DNA of 50,947 bases from Gammaproteobacteria bacterium (GTDB lineage: Bacteria; Pseudomonadota; Gammaproteobacteria; Chromatiales; Chromatiaceae). Location of the stretch: contig JAGRGU010000069.1 of assembly GCA_020445335.1 (NCBI GenBank), forward strand, positions 1 through 50,947, in the 5' to 3' direction. Shown piece after piece: positions 20,469 through 30,049 of the stretch (positions within the stretch are counted from its first letter, which is position 1; each line of letters opens with the position of its first letter). The translations under genes were made by a program, and so were the position numbers. Below the pieces are notes generated by a model. It searched no databases. It was not told the origin of the DNA and saw only the letters and a program-made list of their open reading frames with translations.

Positions 20469-21554
20469 ATGAAACGTCGTGATTTTATCAAGCAGGCTAC
20501 CGTTGGTACCGCTGCAGCGGTCGCCGCCCCAGCAGTCATCGCCGCTCCCAAAAAACACAAATGGATCGCTGTCTCCGCCTTCGGCAAGGCTGGCCTGCTC
20601 GGCCAGGCGCTGGAAGAGTTCACCCAGTCAGTGGCGTCAGCAAGCGGAGGACGTCTCTCGATCAAAGCCTACCATGCGGGGGAACTGGTGAAACCGTTCG
20701 AAGCCATGGATGCGGTGCAGAACGGCACCGCGCAGATGGGTTACGGCGCACCTTACTATTGGGCTGGTAAATCCGACTCCATTTCGTTTGTCGCCGCCAT
20801 GCCTTTCGGCCTTACCGCGCAGGAGCAGAACGCCTGGCTCTACTACGGTGGCGGTATCGAGTTGGCGGACAAAACCGCCTACAACCCGCTCGGCGTCAAA
20901 TTCATTCCGATGGGTAACACCGGCAACCAGATGGGTGGCTGGTACGCCAAGGAGATCAACACCGTCGAAGACCTCAAAGGACTCAAGTTCCGCATGCCGG
21001 GTCTCGGTGGCGAAGTCTTGAAAACCTTCGGCGTCAACGTGATTCTGCTGCCGGGCTCCGACGTGCTACCTGCGCTCACTTCGGGCGCAATCGACGGCAC
21101 CGAATGGATCGGCCCCGCAGCCGACATGGGTAAGGGCCTCTACAAGGTGGTCAAGAATTACTACTACCCCGGGTGGCACGAACCGGCAACCATTCTCGAC
21201 GGCTTCTTCAACCTTGAGGCCTGGAACGAACTCGACAAGGATCTACAGGAGATCGTGACCCACTCGGCGGCCGCGACCAATCTCTGGATCCTCTCCAAGT
21301 TTCAGGCCATCAACAACGCCGCCATGCAGAAACTGATCAACGAACATGGCGTGACGCTACGGCAATACAGTGACGAACTGATCGACGCGATCGGCAAACG
21401 CTCACAGGAGCTGCTGCCCGAGCTGGCATCCAAGACCCCGGAGGCCACCGAGCTCTACAACAACATCATCGAGTTCCGGAAAACCATGCTGACATGGTCC
21501 GGCCATTCCGAGGGCGCCTATCTGGCCGCCCGCAAGAGAGGCCTGGGCGTGTAA
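20469..21554 (+). CDS. dctP: TRAP transporter substrate-binding protein, DctP family
   Basis: Periplasmic binding protein for a TRAP transporter, which imports organic acids or related solutes using an ion gradient. The 361 residues begin with a twin-arginine signal (MKRRDFIKQATVGTAAAV, with cleavage near AAPAVIAAP). The body has the DctP pattern, including KFIPMGNTGNQMGGWY, LKGLKFRMPGLGGEV and SGAIDGTEWIGPAADMG. The GAIDGTEW segment and the conserved Arg in KFRMPG, which grips the substrate carboxylate, are both there. The substrate cannot be told from sequence. An intrinsic terminator follows, and the membrane subunits are encoded on the other strand. Confidence 0.92.
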   Translation: MKRRDFIKQATVGTAAAVAAPAVIAAPKKHKWIAVSAFGKAGLLGQALEEFTQSVASASGGRLSIKAYHAGELVKPFEAMDAVQNGTAQMGYGAPYYWAGKSDSISFVAAMPFGLTAQEQNAWLYYGGGIELADKTAYNPLGVKFIPMGNTGNQMGGWYAKEINTVEDLKGLKFRMPGLGGEVLKTFGVNVILLPGSDVLPALTSGAIDGTEWIGPAADMGKGLYKVVKNYYYPGWHEPATILDGFFNLEAWNELDKDLQEIVTHSAAATNLWILSKFQAINNAAMQKLINEHGVTLRQYSDELIDAIGKRSQELLPELASKTPEATELYNNIIEFRKTMLTWSGHSEGAYLAARKRGLGV

Positions 21555-21579
21555 CAGCAGGCAACCGGGGTGTTGAGAG

Positions 21580-21606
21580 AGCGGGGCAATTGCCCCGCTT
21601 TTTTTT
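21580..21606 (+). terminator. Intrinsic terminator of dctP
   Basis: A perfect palindrome AGCGGGGCAATTGCCCCGCT (21580-21599) is followed by a run of eight T. It is oriented for plus-strand transcription. The minus strand has no T-run after it, so it does not obviously serve dctM. Confidence 0.92.
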
Positions 21607-21628
21607 GCGCTGCGCCAACGCACCCCGG

Positions 21629-23008
21629 CTATTTGAAAAGCACCGTCGGCAGCCAGGTGGCAATCGCCGGAAACAGCGACAGCAGGATCAACGCAATGAG
21701 CTGGATGAAGATGAAGGGAATCACGCCGCGGTAGATGTCGATCGTTCGCACCGAGTCGGGCGCCACTCCGCGCAAATAGAAGAGCGAAAAACCGAAGGGG
21801 GGCGTCAGAAAGCTGGTCTGCAGATTGATGCCAATCATCACTCCCAGCCACATCGGGTTGAGATCCATCGCAATCAGAATCGGCGCCACAATAGGCACCA
21901 CGACAAAGATGATCTCGATAAAATCGAGGAAGAAACCGAGCAGGAAGATCACTACCATCACCAGCAGCATCGCACTGAAGGCACCACCGGGAAGCGAACT
22001 GAGGAACTCCTCCACCAGCACGTCCCCACCAAAACCGCGGAACACCAGCGAGAACATCGAAGCCCCTAACAGAATAACGAACACCATGGTGCTGATCTGT
22101 GTGGTCGCACGCGCCACCTCATTCAGCACTTTGAAAGAGAAGGCCTTGTTGCGCCATGCGAGAAATGTCGCACCGACCGCGCCAACGGCGGCCGATTCGG
22201 TCGGCGTGGCCGCACCCACAAGAATCGAGCCCAGCACCAGAACGATCAGAATCAGTGGTGGCAGCACCGTTTTCACCACACGCCCGCCCAACGCCTCGCC
22301 GGCGGGGGCCTCGTCAATCAACGCGGGGCAGGCCTTGGGGTCGCGCCAGGCGGTGAACAGCACCCAGGCGACATAGAGCAACACCAACATCAACCCCGGA
22401 AACAGCGCTCCGGCGAAGAGGTCGATCGCGGTGACCGGCTCGGGCGCGAGATTACCTTTCAACTCCGCAGCCTGCTCGTTGGCGCCCTGCAGTATGTCGC
22501 CGAGAAGCACCAACACAATCGACGGGGGAATGATCTGCCCCAAGGTCCCCGAGGCACAGATGACACCGGTTGAAAGCCTTGGGCTGTAACCCGCTTTCAA
22601 CATCGCCGGCAGGCTCATCAACCCCATGGTCACAACAGTTGCGCCGACGATTCCGGTCGAAGCCGCAAGCAGGGTACCGACGATTACTACGGAGAGGCCG
22701 AGACCGCCACGCATGCGGCCGAACATCAGCCCCATCGTTTCCAGCAGTTGCGTCGCCAGGCGGGAGCGCTCCAGCATCACGCCCATAAAGACGAACAGCG
22801 GCACGGCCACCAGCGCCTCGCTCTTCATGACACCAAAAACGCGCAGCGGATAGAGCCCCAGCAGTCCAAGATTGAACAAATCCAGCGTGTCGCCGATGAG
22901 CGCAAACAGAAGCGCTGTGCCGCCGAGGGTCAACGCCACGGGAAAGCCGAACAGCAACAGTACGATGGCGGTCGCGAACATCAGAAAACCGAGAACCTCC
23001 TCCGTCAT
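21629..23008 (-). CDS. dctM: TRAP transporter large permease, DctM family
   Basis: The large membrane subunit of the TRAP transporter, the translocation channel. The 459 residues are mostly hydrophobic, with about twelve membrane helices and the family features FVFMGVMLERSRLATQLL, LGQIIPPSIVLVLLGD and GAATPTESAAVGAVGA. The ATG overlaps the dctQ stop in an ATGA junction, so the two subunits are coupled. It converges with dctP, 74 bases away. Confidence 0.94.
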   Translation of the reverse strand: MTEEVLGFLMFATAIVLLLFGFPVALTLGGTALLFALIGDTLDLFNLGLLGLYPLRVFGVMKSEALVAVPLFVFMGVMLERSRLATQLLETMGLMFGRMRGGLGLSVVIVGTLLAASTGIVGATVVTMGLMSLPAMLKAGYSPRLSTGVICASGTLGQIIPPSIVLVLLGDILQGANEQAAELKGNLAPEPVTAIDLFAGALFPGLMLVLLYVAWVLFTAWRDPKACPALIDEAPAGEALGGRVVKTVLPPLILIVLVLGSILVGAATPTESAAVGAVGATFLAWRNKAFSFKVLNEVARATTQISTMVFVILLGASMFSLVFRGFGGDVLVEEFLSSLPGGAFSAMLLVMVVIFLLGFFLDFIEIIFVVVPIVAPILIAMDLNPMWLGVMIGINLQTSFLTPPFGFSLFYLRGVAPDSVRTIDIYRGVIPFIFIQLIALILLSLFPAIATWLPTVLFK

Positions 23009-23550
23009 GACGCACGCTCCGTATCCTGCGCCTCGTCGACCTCGATATTCAGCAGCGTCAACAGACTGCGCAGCGCCAATGCGATGAACTGCAGCCCAAA
23101 AACCACGCAGAAACCGATCATCACACTCTTGAACAGATAGAGCGCCGGCAGACCGCCTGCTTCGGCGGATTTTTCCAGATTGCTCCAGGAACGCACGACA
23201 ATCGGCCAGGACCTTTCAAAAGTGATCCAGATCAGCGGCAGTGCCAATCCGAGCGAGCCGACGAGATTGACCGCCGCCTTGTATTTGGCGCTGGCTTCAC
23301 GATAGAAGAGATCGATGCGGACGTGGCCGTCGTGCAGCAGCGTATAGCCAGCACCGAGCATGAACACGGTGCCGTGCATCCAGACGTAGGTCTCTTGCAT
23401 CCAGATCACGCCGTAGGAGAAGACATAGCGGAGCACGACCACACAGAAAACATTGACCACCATCAGCACGACCAGCCAGGAGACTGCCCTGCCGACCTGC
23501 TCATTGATGGCGTCAATGGCGCGCACCGTGGTGACCAACGGATTCTTCAC
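23005..23550 (-). CDS. dctQ: TRAP transporter small permease, DctQ family
   Basis: The small membrane subunit of the TRAP transporter. It has four predicted membrane helices and the family's QETYVWMHGTVFMLGAGYTLLHDGHVRID segment, which includes the conserved WxH and the HDGHVRID motif. I chose the GTG at 23550 because AGAGGG lies seven bases upstream; the frame also reaches a TTG at 23577. It is first of the dctQM pair. With dctP convergent on the other strand, the three subunits cannot share one transcript. Confidence 0.9.
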   Translation of the reverse strand: MKNPLVTTVRAIDAINEQVGRAVSWLVVLMVVNVFCVVVLRYVFSYGVIWMQETYVWMHGTVFMLGAGYTLLHDGHVRIDLFYREASAKYKAAVNLVGSLGLALPLIWITFERSWPIVVRSWSNLEKSAEAGGLPALYLFKSVMIGFCVVFGLQFIALALRSLLTLLNIEVDEAQDTERAS

Positions 23551-23703
23551 GGGACTACCCTCTGCTATGAACCACAAGCCGGCAACACTATCACGGCTGG
23601 GGCTCGTGGTTAATGCCTGGATCAGATTGTGATTGCCGCTTCCAAGGCTGGCCGCAGGCGCCGCCCGTTATTACTCATGCACAACCACAGCCACAACGCG
23701 CCT

Positions 23704-25902
23704 TCAGGCCGGCTCGAGATTGGCGTAGGCCAGCACCAGCCATTTGACGCCGACCGCAGAAAAGTTGACCTGGATACGCGCGCTGGCACCGCTGCCTTCG
23801 GCGTTCAATACCACCCCCTCGCCAAACTTGGGATGTCGTACCTGCTGGCCGAGATTGAACCCCACCATTTCAGGGTCCGCTGCCGCCATCGCCGAGGAAA
23901 CGTGGAAAGGCCGCGACAGTTGTGCTGCCGGTCGCACCTCACGAATCAGTTCTGCCGGAATCTCGCGCAGAAATCGCGAGGGGAGGGGATAACTGTCGCT
24001 GCCGTGCAGACGGCGGCTCTCCGCATAGCTGAGATAGAGACGCTCCATGGCCCGCGTCATACCGACATAGCAGAGGCGCCTCTCTTCTTCGAGTCTGTCG
24101 GGATCCTGACTGGACATGCTGTGGGGGAAAAGCCCCTCCTCGAGACCGGCCATGAAGACCAGAGGGAACTCCAGCCCCTTTGCCGAATGCAGCGTCATCA
24201 ATTGCACGCACTCCTCGAACGCGTCGCCTTGCGCCTCTCCCGCCTCGAGTGCTGCATGAGAGAGAAAGGCCGAAAGGTCGTCGAGTGCCAGAGGATCCTC
24301 TGCGTCATCCAGTCCATCGAGCGAGAGGGCGAGTTCGGCCGATGGAAACTGGCGCGCGGCGTTTACCAATTCATCGAGGTTCTCGATACGGTCCTGTCCC
24401 TTGCCATCGCGGCTCTTTTCGAAGTGCGCCGCCAATCCCGCGGCCAGAATCGCCTGCTCCGCGACCTCGTGCAACTCCCGTGTAGCACGTTCTGCCCGCT
24501 GCGCTTCGATCAGCGTACTGAAATCGCGCAATGCGTTGGCCGCGCGCGTGGGCATGCTGCCGCCCGTGACCAGCTCCCGCGCAGCGCGCCACAGCGAACA
24601 GCCAAACGCTCGCGCGTGCGAGCGCAGCGCGTCTAGCGTGCGTGGACCAATACCGCGCGGCGGCATGTTCACCGCCCGCTCGAAGGCTCCGTCGTCGTCG
24701 ACATTCGCTATCAGGCGCAGGTAGGCGAGTGCATCCTTGATCTCGGCGCGCTCGAAGAAGCGCAACCCCCCGTATACGCGATAGGGAATCTGTGCCTGGA
24801 TCAGCGCCTCTTCGAACAGACGCGACTGCGCATTGGAGCGGTAGAGGATGGCAATCTCGCTGCGCCGCTGCCCCTCATCCAGATAGTGGCGGATTCTGGT
24901 GATCGCGAACCGCGCCTCGTCCACTTCGTTGAACGCCGCATAGAGGCTGATCGGCTCGCCCTCCGCACCATCCGTCCAGAGACTCTTGCCCAACCGGGAG
25001 GCGTTGTTGGCGATAACCGCGTTGGCCGCCTTCAGAATGGTTGCGGTGGAGCGATAGTTCTGCTCCATCCGCAACAGGGGCGCCCCAGGATAATCCTTCT
25101 GGAAGTCGCGAATATTCTCCACCCGCGCGCCGCGCCAGCCGTAAATCGACTGATCGTCGTCACCAACCACGAACAGATTGTTGCGCTCGCCAGCCAACAG
25201 CCGCAACCAGGCGTATTGAATGGTGTTGGTATCCTGGAACTCGTCGACCAGGATATGCTGGAAGCGCTCACGGTAGTGGTGCAGTATCTCCGGGCGGTCG
25301 CGCAGCAACTCGTGGGCACGCAGCAAAAGCTCGGCAAAATCGACCATGCCGCCACGCTCGCAGGCCTGCTGATATTCGTCATAGAGGCGGATCATCTGGC
25401 GTTGGAACGGATCGCCACCGTCGTCCAGGTGCTGCGCCCGCAGGCCTTCGTCCTTGCGGCCGTTGATAAACCATTGTACCTGGCGTGGTGGCCAGCGCGC
25501 CTCGTCAAGGTCCAGGGTTTTCAGCAGCCGCTTGATCATTCTGTACTGGTCGTCCGAATCCAGAATCTGGAAGTTCCTGTCCAGCTTCGACTCCTGCCAG
25601 TGCGCGCGCAGCAGCCGGTGCGCCAGCCCGTGGAAGGTCCCGACCCACATGCCTCCCACCGGATGACCGAGCAGCGCTTCGATGCGACCCTTCATCTCCC
25701 GGGCCGCCTTGTTGGTGAAGGTTACCGCGAGCAGATTCCAGGGCGAGGCGCCGACCACCTGAACAAGCCAGGCGATGCGGTTGACCAGCACCCGCGTCTT
25801 GCCGCTGCCGGCGCCCGCCAGCAACAGCATTCCGCCCGGCGGCGCGGAGACCGCCTCGCGCTGGGCATCGTTCAGACCGTCGAGAATATGGGAGACGTCC
25901 AT
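23704..25902 (-). CDS. uvrD: DNA helicase II (UvrD)
   Basis: SF1A helicase for nucleotide excision and mismatch repair. The ATG at 25902 gives MDVSHILDGLNDAQREAV, aligned with the E. coli start, and 732 residues. Motifs in order: Q-motif LNDAQREAV, Walker A GAGSGKT at 30-36, Walker B DEFQDTN, motif III VGDDDQSIYGWRGA, QNYRS, motif V TLHSAKGLEFPLVF and motif VI CYVGMTRAMERL. The C-terminal tail with VRHPKFGEGVVLN is the Tudor-like RNA polymerase-binding region. An in-frame GTG at 25929 is an alternative start. No SOS box was seen upstream. Confidence 0.96.
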   Translation of the reverse strand: MDVSHILDGLNDAQREAVSAPPGGMLLLAGAGSGKTRVLVNRIAWLVQVVGASPWNLLAVTFTNKAAREMKGRIEALLGHPVGGMWVGTFHGLAHRLLRAHWQESKLDRNFQILDSDDQYRMIKRLLKTLDLDEARWPPRQVQWFINGRKDEGLRAQHLDDGGDPFQRQMIRLYDEYQQACERGGMVDFAELLLRAHELLRDRPEILHHYRERFQHILVDEFQDTNTIQYAWLRLLAGERNNLFVVGDDDQSIYGWRGARVENIRDFQKDYPGAPLLRMEQNYRSTATILKAANAVIANNASRLGKSLWTDGAEGEPISLYAAFNEVDEARFAITRIRHYLDEGQRRSEIAILYRSNAQSRLFEEALIQAQIPYRVYGGLRFFERAEIKDALAYLRLIANVDDDGAFERAVNMPPRGIGPRTLDALRSHARAFGCSLWRAARELVTGGSMPTRAANALRDFSTLIEAQRAERATRELHEVAEQAILAAGLAAHFEKSRDGKGQDRIENLDELVNAARQFPSAELALSLDGLDDAEDPLALDDLSAFLSHAALEAGEAQGDAFEECVQLMTLHSAKGLEFPLVFMAGLEEGLFPHSMSSQDPDRLEEERRLCYVGMTRAMERLYLSYAESRRLHGSDSYPLPSRFLREIPAELIREVRPAAQLSRPFHVSSAMAAADPEMVGFNLGQQVRHPKFGEGVVLNAEGSGASARIQVNFSAVGVKWLVLAYANLEPA

Positions 25903-26046
25903 CGTAGGGCTCTGGTTGTCGATCGCCACCGCATCGGCGCGATCGATTCAATTGTCGGCCCAGTATAACAACCCTGGCCGAAGGTTGGGCGAGTGCCCCG
26001 ATGGCGCTGACTCATCACGTGCCACCTATTATTAGTTAGCGCTTAC

Positions 26047-27603
26047 TCACTTCTTGGAGTAGATTTGGCGCAGCTTTGGCTTTTCGATTTTACCCGTTGC
26101 GTTGCGTGGCACCTCGGCGAAGTGGATGATCCGCGGGCGCTTGTAGCGCGGCAAGGGCTGGACGAACGACCGCACCTCCTCAGGCTCCAGAACAGCGCCG
26201 GTTTTCAATTGGATCACCGCTGTGACCAGCTCCCCCAAGCGCTCGTCCGCAGTACCGATAACCGCTACATCCTGGATCGCTGCATGCGTCATCAAAAAAT
26301 TCTCGATCTCGACCGGTGAGACATTCTCACCACCGGTGATGATCAGATCCTTGGTCCGGTCTACCAGCCAGATGAATCCGTCTGCGTCGCGCCTGGCAAC
26401 ATCGCCGGTCCGCAGCCAGCCGTCGGTGAGCGTTGCCGCGGTCTCCTCCGGATTGCGGTAATACTCCTTCATCACACCCGGCCCCTTGACCAGCAACTCC
26501 CCGGCTTCTCCTGCGGGCAACTCCTTGTCATCACCGTCGACCACGCGGCACTCCCAGTCGAATCCCGGAATGCCGATGGCACCGATCTTCTGCGTATTAC
26601 CAACGCCCAGATGCACGCAGCCGGGGCCGGTGCATTCGGTCAACCCGTAATTGGTGTCGTACGCCTGCTTCGGAAAGACCCGCTTCCAGGCATGGATAAG
26701 GCTGGGGGGAACGGGCTGAGCGCCGATATGCATCAGCCGCCACTGCCGCAGTTCATAATCCCGCAGCACTATATTTCCCCGCTCCCAGGCGATCAGTATG
26801 TCGTGCGCCCAGGGCACCAGCAGCCAAACAATGGTGGCCCGCTCCTCCGAAACCGCCTGCAGAATCCACTGTGGGCTGACCCCCTTCAGGATCACCGCCT
26901 TGCCACCGACGATGAAGCTGCCGAACCAGTGCATCTTGGCGCCGGTGTGGTAGAGCGGCGGTATGCATAGAAACGTATCCGCACGGGTCTGCCCGTGGTG
27001 GCTGTTCTCGACGTAGCAGGCATGCTCCAGATTGCGGTGCGTCAGACGCACCGCCTTGGGATGGCCGGTTGTACCGGAGGTGAAGTAGAGCGCGGCATCA
27101 TCACAGATATCGATCTCCACCCGAGGATCGATGTCGGGCGCCCCTGCGACAAAGTCGCTATATGTCTCGGCGAAGGGCGGGCAATCCGCTTCCGAACCGA
27201 AAAATATATAGCGCTCCACCGAATTTCTCGCCCCGGATTGAAGTTGGCCGACCCGCTCGACAAACTCCGGACCGAACATAAACACCCTCGGTTGCGCCAG
27301 TTCGACACAAGCGGCGATTACGTCCGCCTCGAATCGGAAGTTGAGCGGAACCGCCCAGGCACCGGTGCGCAGGATACCGAAATAGCCGGGCAACCACTCC
27401 AGACAGTTCATCAACAGATGAGCGACCCGGTCCCCCTTGGCCACGCCCGCCGCCAACAGCGCGTTGGCGAATCGGTTGGCTTCCCGATCGAAGGCTCGCC
27501 AACCAATCTCCCGCCGCGTGGCGGCGGCAGGATCCCTTTCGACCAGTGCCGTATCGTCACCGTAGAGGCGGGCATTGCGCGCGAGAATTTCAGTAATCAG
27601 CAT
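26047..27603 (-). CDS. Acyl-CoA synthetase (AMP-forming), class I adenylate-forming enzyme
   Basis: Activates a carboxylic acid as an acyl-adenylate and then as a CoA thioester. The 518 residues hold the phosphate-binding motif FTSGTTGHPK at about 174-183, the Tyr-Gly motif NYGLTECTGPG, the hinge RTGDVARRDADGFIWLVDR and the C-terminal catalytic lysine in NATGKIEKPKLR. The enzyme belongs to the long/medium-chain fatty acid or aryl-CoA ligase group; the substrate is not clear from sequence. A lipoprotein gene lies 26 bases upstream in the same direction, so they may share a transcript. Confidence 0.9.
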   Translation of the reverse strand: MLITEILARNARLYGDDTALVERDPAAATRREIGWRAFDREANRFANALLAAGVAKGDRVAHLLMNCLEWLPGYFGILRTGAWAVPLNFRFEADVIAACVELAQPRVFMFGPEFVERVGQLQSGARNSVERYIFFGSEADCPPFAETYSDFVAGAPDIDPRVEIDICDDAALYFTSGTTGHPKAVRLTHRNLEHACYVENSHHGQTRADTFLCIPPLYHTGAKMHWFGSFIVGGKAVILKGVSPQWILQAVSEERATIVWLLVPWAHDILIAWERGNIVLRDYELRQWRLMHIGAQPVPPSLIHAWKRVFPKQAYDTNYGLTECTGPGCVHLGVGNTQKIGAIGIPGFDWECRVVDGDDKELPAGEAGELLVKGPGVMKEYYRNPEETAATLTDGWLRTGDVARRDADGFIWLVDRTKDLIITGGENVSPVEIENFLMTHAAIQDVAVIGTADERLGELVTAVIQLKTGAVLEPEEVRSFVQPLPRYKRPRIIHFAEVPRNATGKIEKPKLRQIYSKK

Positions 27604-27629
27604 GGGCGGGAACCTGTCTCAGTGGGCGC

Positions 27630-28172
27630 TCAGAGAAACAGAAGAATGTCGCCCAGCGCGAGCCTTATCTCGTTTCTGCCGGGAAGCTGTGCCGCATGCT
27701 CATCATCGAGCGCACCCCGGCAGGTGAGCCGCATCACATCGGGTTGGCGCTCCGACAGAAGTTCTATGCGCAGGAAACGATGCACAGAGGCCCCGCCATG
27801 GGGAAAAAAACGGCCCACCAGCCGGGTGGAGGCCAGCTGCGGCTGCATCAACTGCACCACTGATTCGCGGCCGCTGCTGAGGCGCCCCACTATGAAAACA
27901 TCCTGCTCGATGCTGCGCGCATGCTGCTTCAACGCTCGCAATTCAAGATCGCAGCTCGGGTGGTAGTAGTCGAGTTGCGAGCGGGCGACCACTTCACCCC
28001 GCTGCAGAAAGACCCGTGTCTCCCCGCCGGGAACCACCAGTGCCCGCATCAGTTGCAGCTGCGTACCCGTGCCAGGCGTCCAGTAACGATCTTCGGAATC
28101 ATGCAATAACAGTTCTGCACAGCCAGTGAGCAGCAGCAACAGGCCAGGCCACAGTATCGATCGCACTCTCAT
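27630..28172 (-). CDS. Predicted lipoprotein of unknown function
   Basis: Protein of 180 residues with a lipoprotein signal (ILWPGLLLLLTGCAE, lipidated Cys at about 18). The residue after the cysteine is Ala, which favours sorting to the outer membrane. The mature part is mainly beta-like, with VVPGGETRVFLQRGEVV and LRIELLSERQPDVMRLTCRG. I do not recognise a family. It lies between the MFS transporter and the acyl-CoA synthetase genes, all on the minus strand. Confidence 0.78.
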   Translation of the reverse strand: MRVRSILWPGLLLLLTGCAELLLHDSEDRYWTPGTGTQLQLMRALVVPGGETRVFLQRGEVVARSQLDYYHPSCDLELRALKQHARSIEQDVFIVGRLSSGRESVVQLMQPQLASTRLVGRFFPHGGASVHRFLRIELLSERQPDVMRLTCRGALDDEHAAQLPGRNEIRLALGDILLFL

Positions 28173-28227
28173 CTCTCAGCTCACCCCCGACAGCCGTCAG
28201 CCATTATAACGAACCAAAACCGGTGGG

Positions 28228-29535
28228 CTAACCCGGCTCGGTCGACGCCGCCTGGTAAGCCCGGCAGCGGGTTTCGCGGGTCAGGAAGATCAACAGCGTC
28301 GACAACAGCAGCCAGCCGATCATCAGCGCGAAGCCGGCGCGATAGGCCTCCAACGTGTAGACCCGCACACCCTGCAGAGTCGTTTCGCCCTGCCAAAGTC
28401 GGTCGAGCATCCAGCCCACCGCCGGCTGCAGCAGCATCGGCCCCATCATCACGCCCATGTTGACCACCCCCGACACGCTGCCGGAGAGTCGTCCGGGCAC
28501 CGATTCGCGGGCGAAGGCGAAGCCGATGATCATGTTGCCGGCGAAGAAACCGATCAGCATCAGCAACGTGACCAGCGCCCACAAAGGCAAGGCCGGCCAC
28601 ATCAGGATCAGCACCCAGCAGAGCAGCTGCACCAGGCAACCGATCGCATAGAGCGGCTTGCGGTGGCCGAGGTGGTCGGAGAACCAGCCGAACAGTGGCC
28701 CTCCCAACGCCCAGGCGATCAACAGCGCCGAACAGATCGCCGCCGCCCCGGTCTTCTCCAATCCGTAGTGGGTGGTCATATAGGGCACCCCCCAGAGTCC
28801 TGCGAAGGTAAGCACACTGCCAACTATGCCTCCGGGAATCAGGTAGAGCAGCCAGGTATTGCGGTAGCGAAATACCGCCTTCAATCCCGCTGCAATGCCC
28901 TGGTGTTCGCCTTCCTCCTCATGCACTCTGGCGTGGCTGCGGTAACCGCGGTCGCTGGGGTCATCGCGCACCAGCCACCAGATCGCCATCGCCACCGCCA
29001 GCGTCAGCAGTGCCGTCCCCATCATCACCGGCCGCCAGCCAAAAGCATCGACCAGCAGGCGCATCGGCACGCCGGCGAACACCGCGCCCAGGATGCCGAA
29101 GAAAAGCGCCATACCAGACGCCAGCGCGTACTGCCCGGCGGGGAACCAGTGGCCGGCCAGCTTGAGCATGCCGACAAAGGCGACCGCCACCGAGCCGCCG
29201 ATCAGCAGGCGCCCCGCGCCCGCCCACCATATATCCGGGGCGACCGCGAACACCGCACTCCCCACCGCCGCGACAAGGGCACCCAGCGATAACAGCCGGC
29301 GCGGCCCCCAGTGATCGGCGAGCAGGCCCGTCGGCACCTGCATCGCGACGTAACTGTAGAAATAGAACGCCGAAAGATTACCGAGCGCGGTCGCGCTCAG
29401 GCCGAAATCGAGCGAGAGCTCTGCGGTGATCACACCCGGCGCCACCCGCTGGTAGAAGCCGATCAAATAGAGCATGGCGCCAAGCCCCCAGACCATCCAG
29501 GAGAGGCGCAACGGAGGATAGAGGTCTTGGGTCAT
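28228..29535 (-). CDS. Major facilitator superfamily transporter
   Basis: Inner-membrane secondary transporter with about twelve helices in 435 residues. The N-terminal half has the MFS loop 2/3 signature GLLADHWGPRRLLSLG. The central cytoplasmic loop carries a charged, His/Glu-rich segment (ARVHEEEGEHQGIAAG). The second half repeats the pattern with GWFSDHLGHRKPLY. The start MTQDLYPPLRLSWMVWGLGAMLYLIGF resembles the oxalate/formate or D-galactonate-type transporters, but I cannot assign a substrate. Confidence 0.88.
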   Translation of the reverse strand: MTQDLYPPLRLSWMVWGLGAMLYLIGFYQRVAPGVITAELSLDFGLSATALGNLSAFYFYSYVAMQVPTGLLADHWGPRRLLSLGALVAAVGSAVFAVAPDIWWAGAGRLLIGGSVAVAFVGMLKLAGHWFPAGQYALASGMALFFGILGAVFAGVPMRLLVDAFGWRPVMMGTALLTLAVAMAIWWLVRDDPSDRGYRSHARVHEEEGEHQGIAAGLKAVFRYRNTWLLYLIPGGIVGSVLTFAGLWGVPYMTTHYGLEKTGAAAICSALLIAWALGGPLFGWFSDHLGHRKPLYAIGCLVQLLCWVLILMWPALPLWALVTLLMLIGFFAGNMIIGFAFARESVPGRLSGSVSGVVNMGVMMGPMLLQPAVGWMLDRLWQGETTLQGVRVYTLEAYRAGFALMIGWLLLSTLLIFLTRETRCRAYQAASTEPG

Positions 29536-29658
29536 AGAGGTTGCTCTGGGGTGATCCTGTTTGAGAAATGCGACTATAGCGGTGAAACCGGCTTCTCTCT
29601 ATATGCTATTTTTCTGTATACGGCGCAGTGGCCGGCGGCGACAGCAGCGGAGTGAGTG

Positions 29659-30045
29659 ATGGCAGCGAAAGATTCGCACAGCGACAGGATGCAGCGCCTG
29701 GACTCGATCGTCGCCGAAGCCCGGCGCAGCCGCGATGCCCGCGAGGCCGGCTATCGCGCTCAGGCCCTGAAGCTCTATCCCTGGATCTGCGGACGCTGCG
29801 CTCGCGAATTCGACCGCGCCAATCTGCGCGAGTTGACGGTGCATCACCGCGATCACAACCACGACAACAATCCGGCCGACGGCAGTAACTGGGAGCTGCT
29901 CTGCCTCTACTGCCACGACAACGAACACGCACGCCAACTGGAGGCCGCGAATAGCGGGGCGGGGGGAGGAGCGCGCGGCACCGTCGCCACGCACAACCCC
30001 TTTGCCGGATTGAAGTCGCTGCTCGGTGAAGACGAGGGAAAGTAA
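29659..30045 (+). CDS. yajD: YajD-type HNH nuclease family protein
   Basis: Small HNH-fold protein very similar to E. coli YajD, whose role is not established. The ATG at 29659 gives 128 residues and has GGAG nearby; the frame opens with a GTG one codon earlier. The zinc-finger and nuclease residues are Cys44-x2-Cys47 (CGRC), His62-His63 in ELTVHHRDHNHDN, Asn77 in GSNWELLCLYCHDNEH, Cys82-x2-Cys85 and His86, His90. The end has NPFAGLKSLL, also typical of YajD. Its stop is four bases from the stop of the convergent Lrp gene. Confidence 0.9.
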   Translation: MAAKDSHSDRMQRLDSIVAEARRSRDAREAGYRAQALKLYPWICGRCAREFDRANLRELTVHHRDHNHDNNPADGSNWELLCLYCHDNEHARQLEAANSGAGGGARGTVATHNPFAGLKSLLGEDEGK

Positions 30046-30049
30046 TCGC

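Noticed and set aside
24886..25968. 360-residue plus-strand frame
   Set aside because: It is antisense to uvrD, with all helicase motifs on the other strand.
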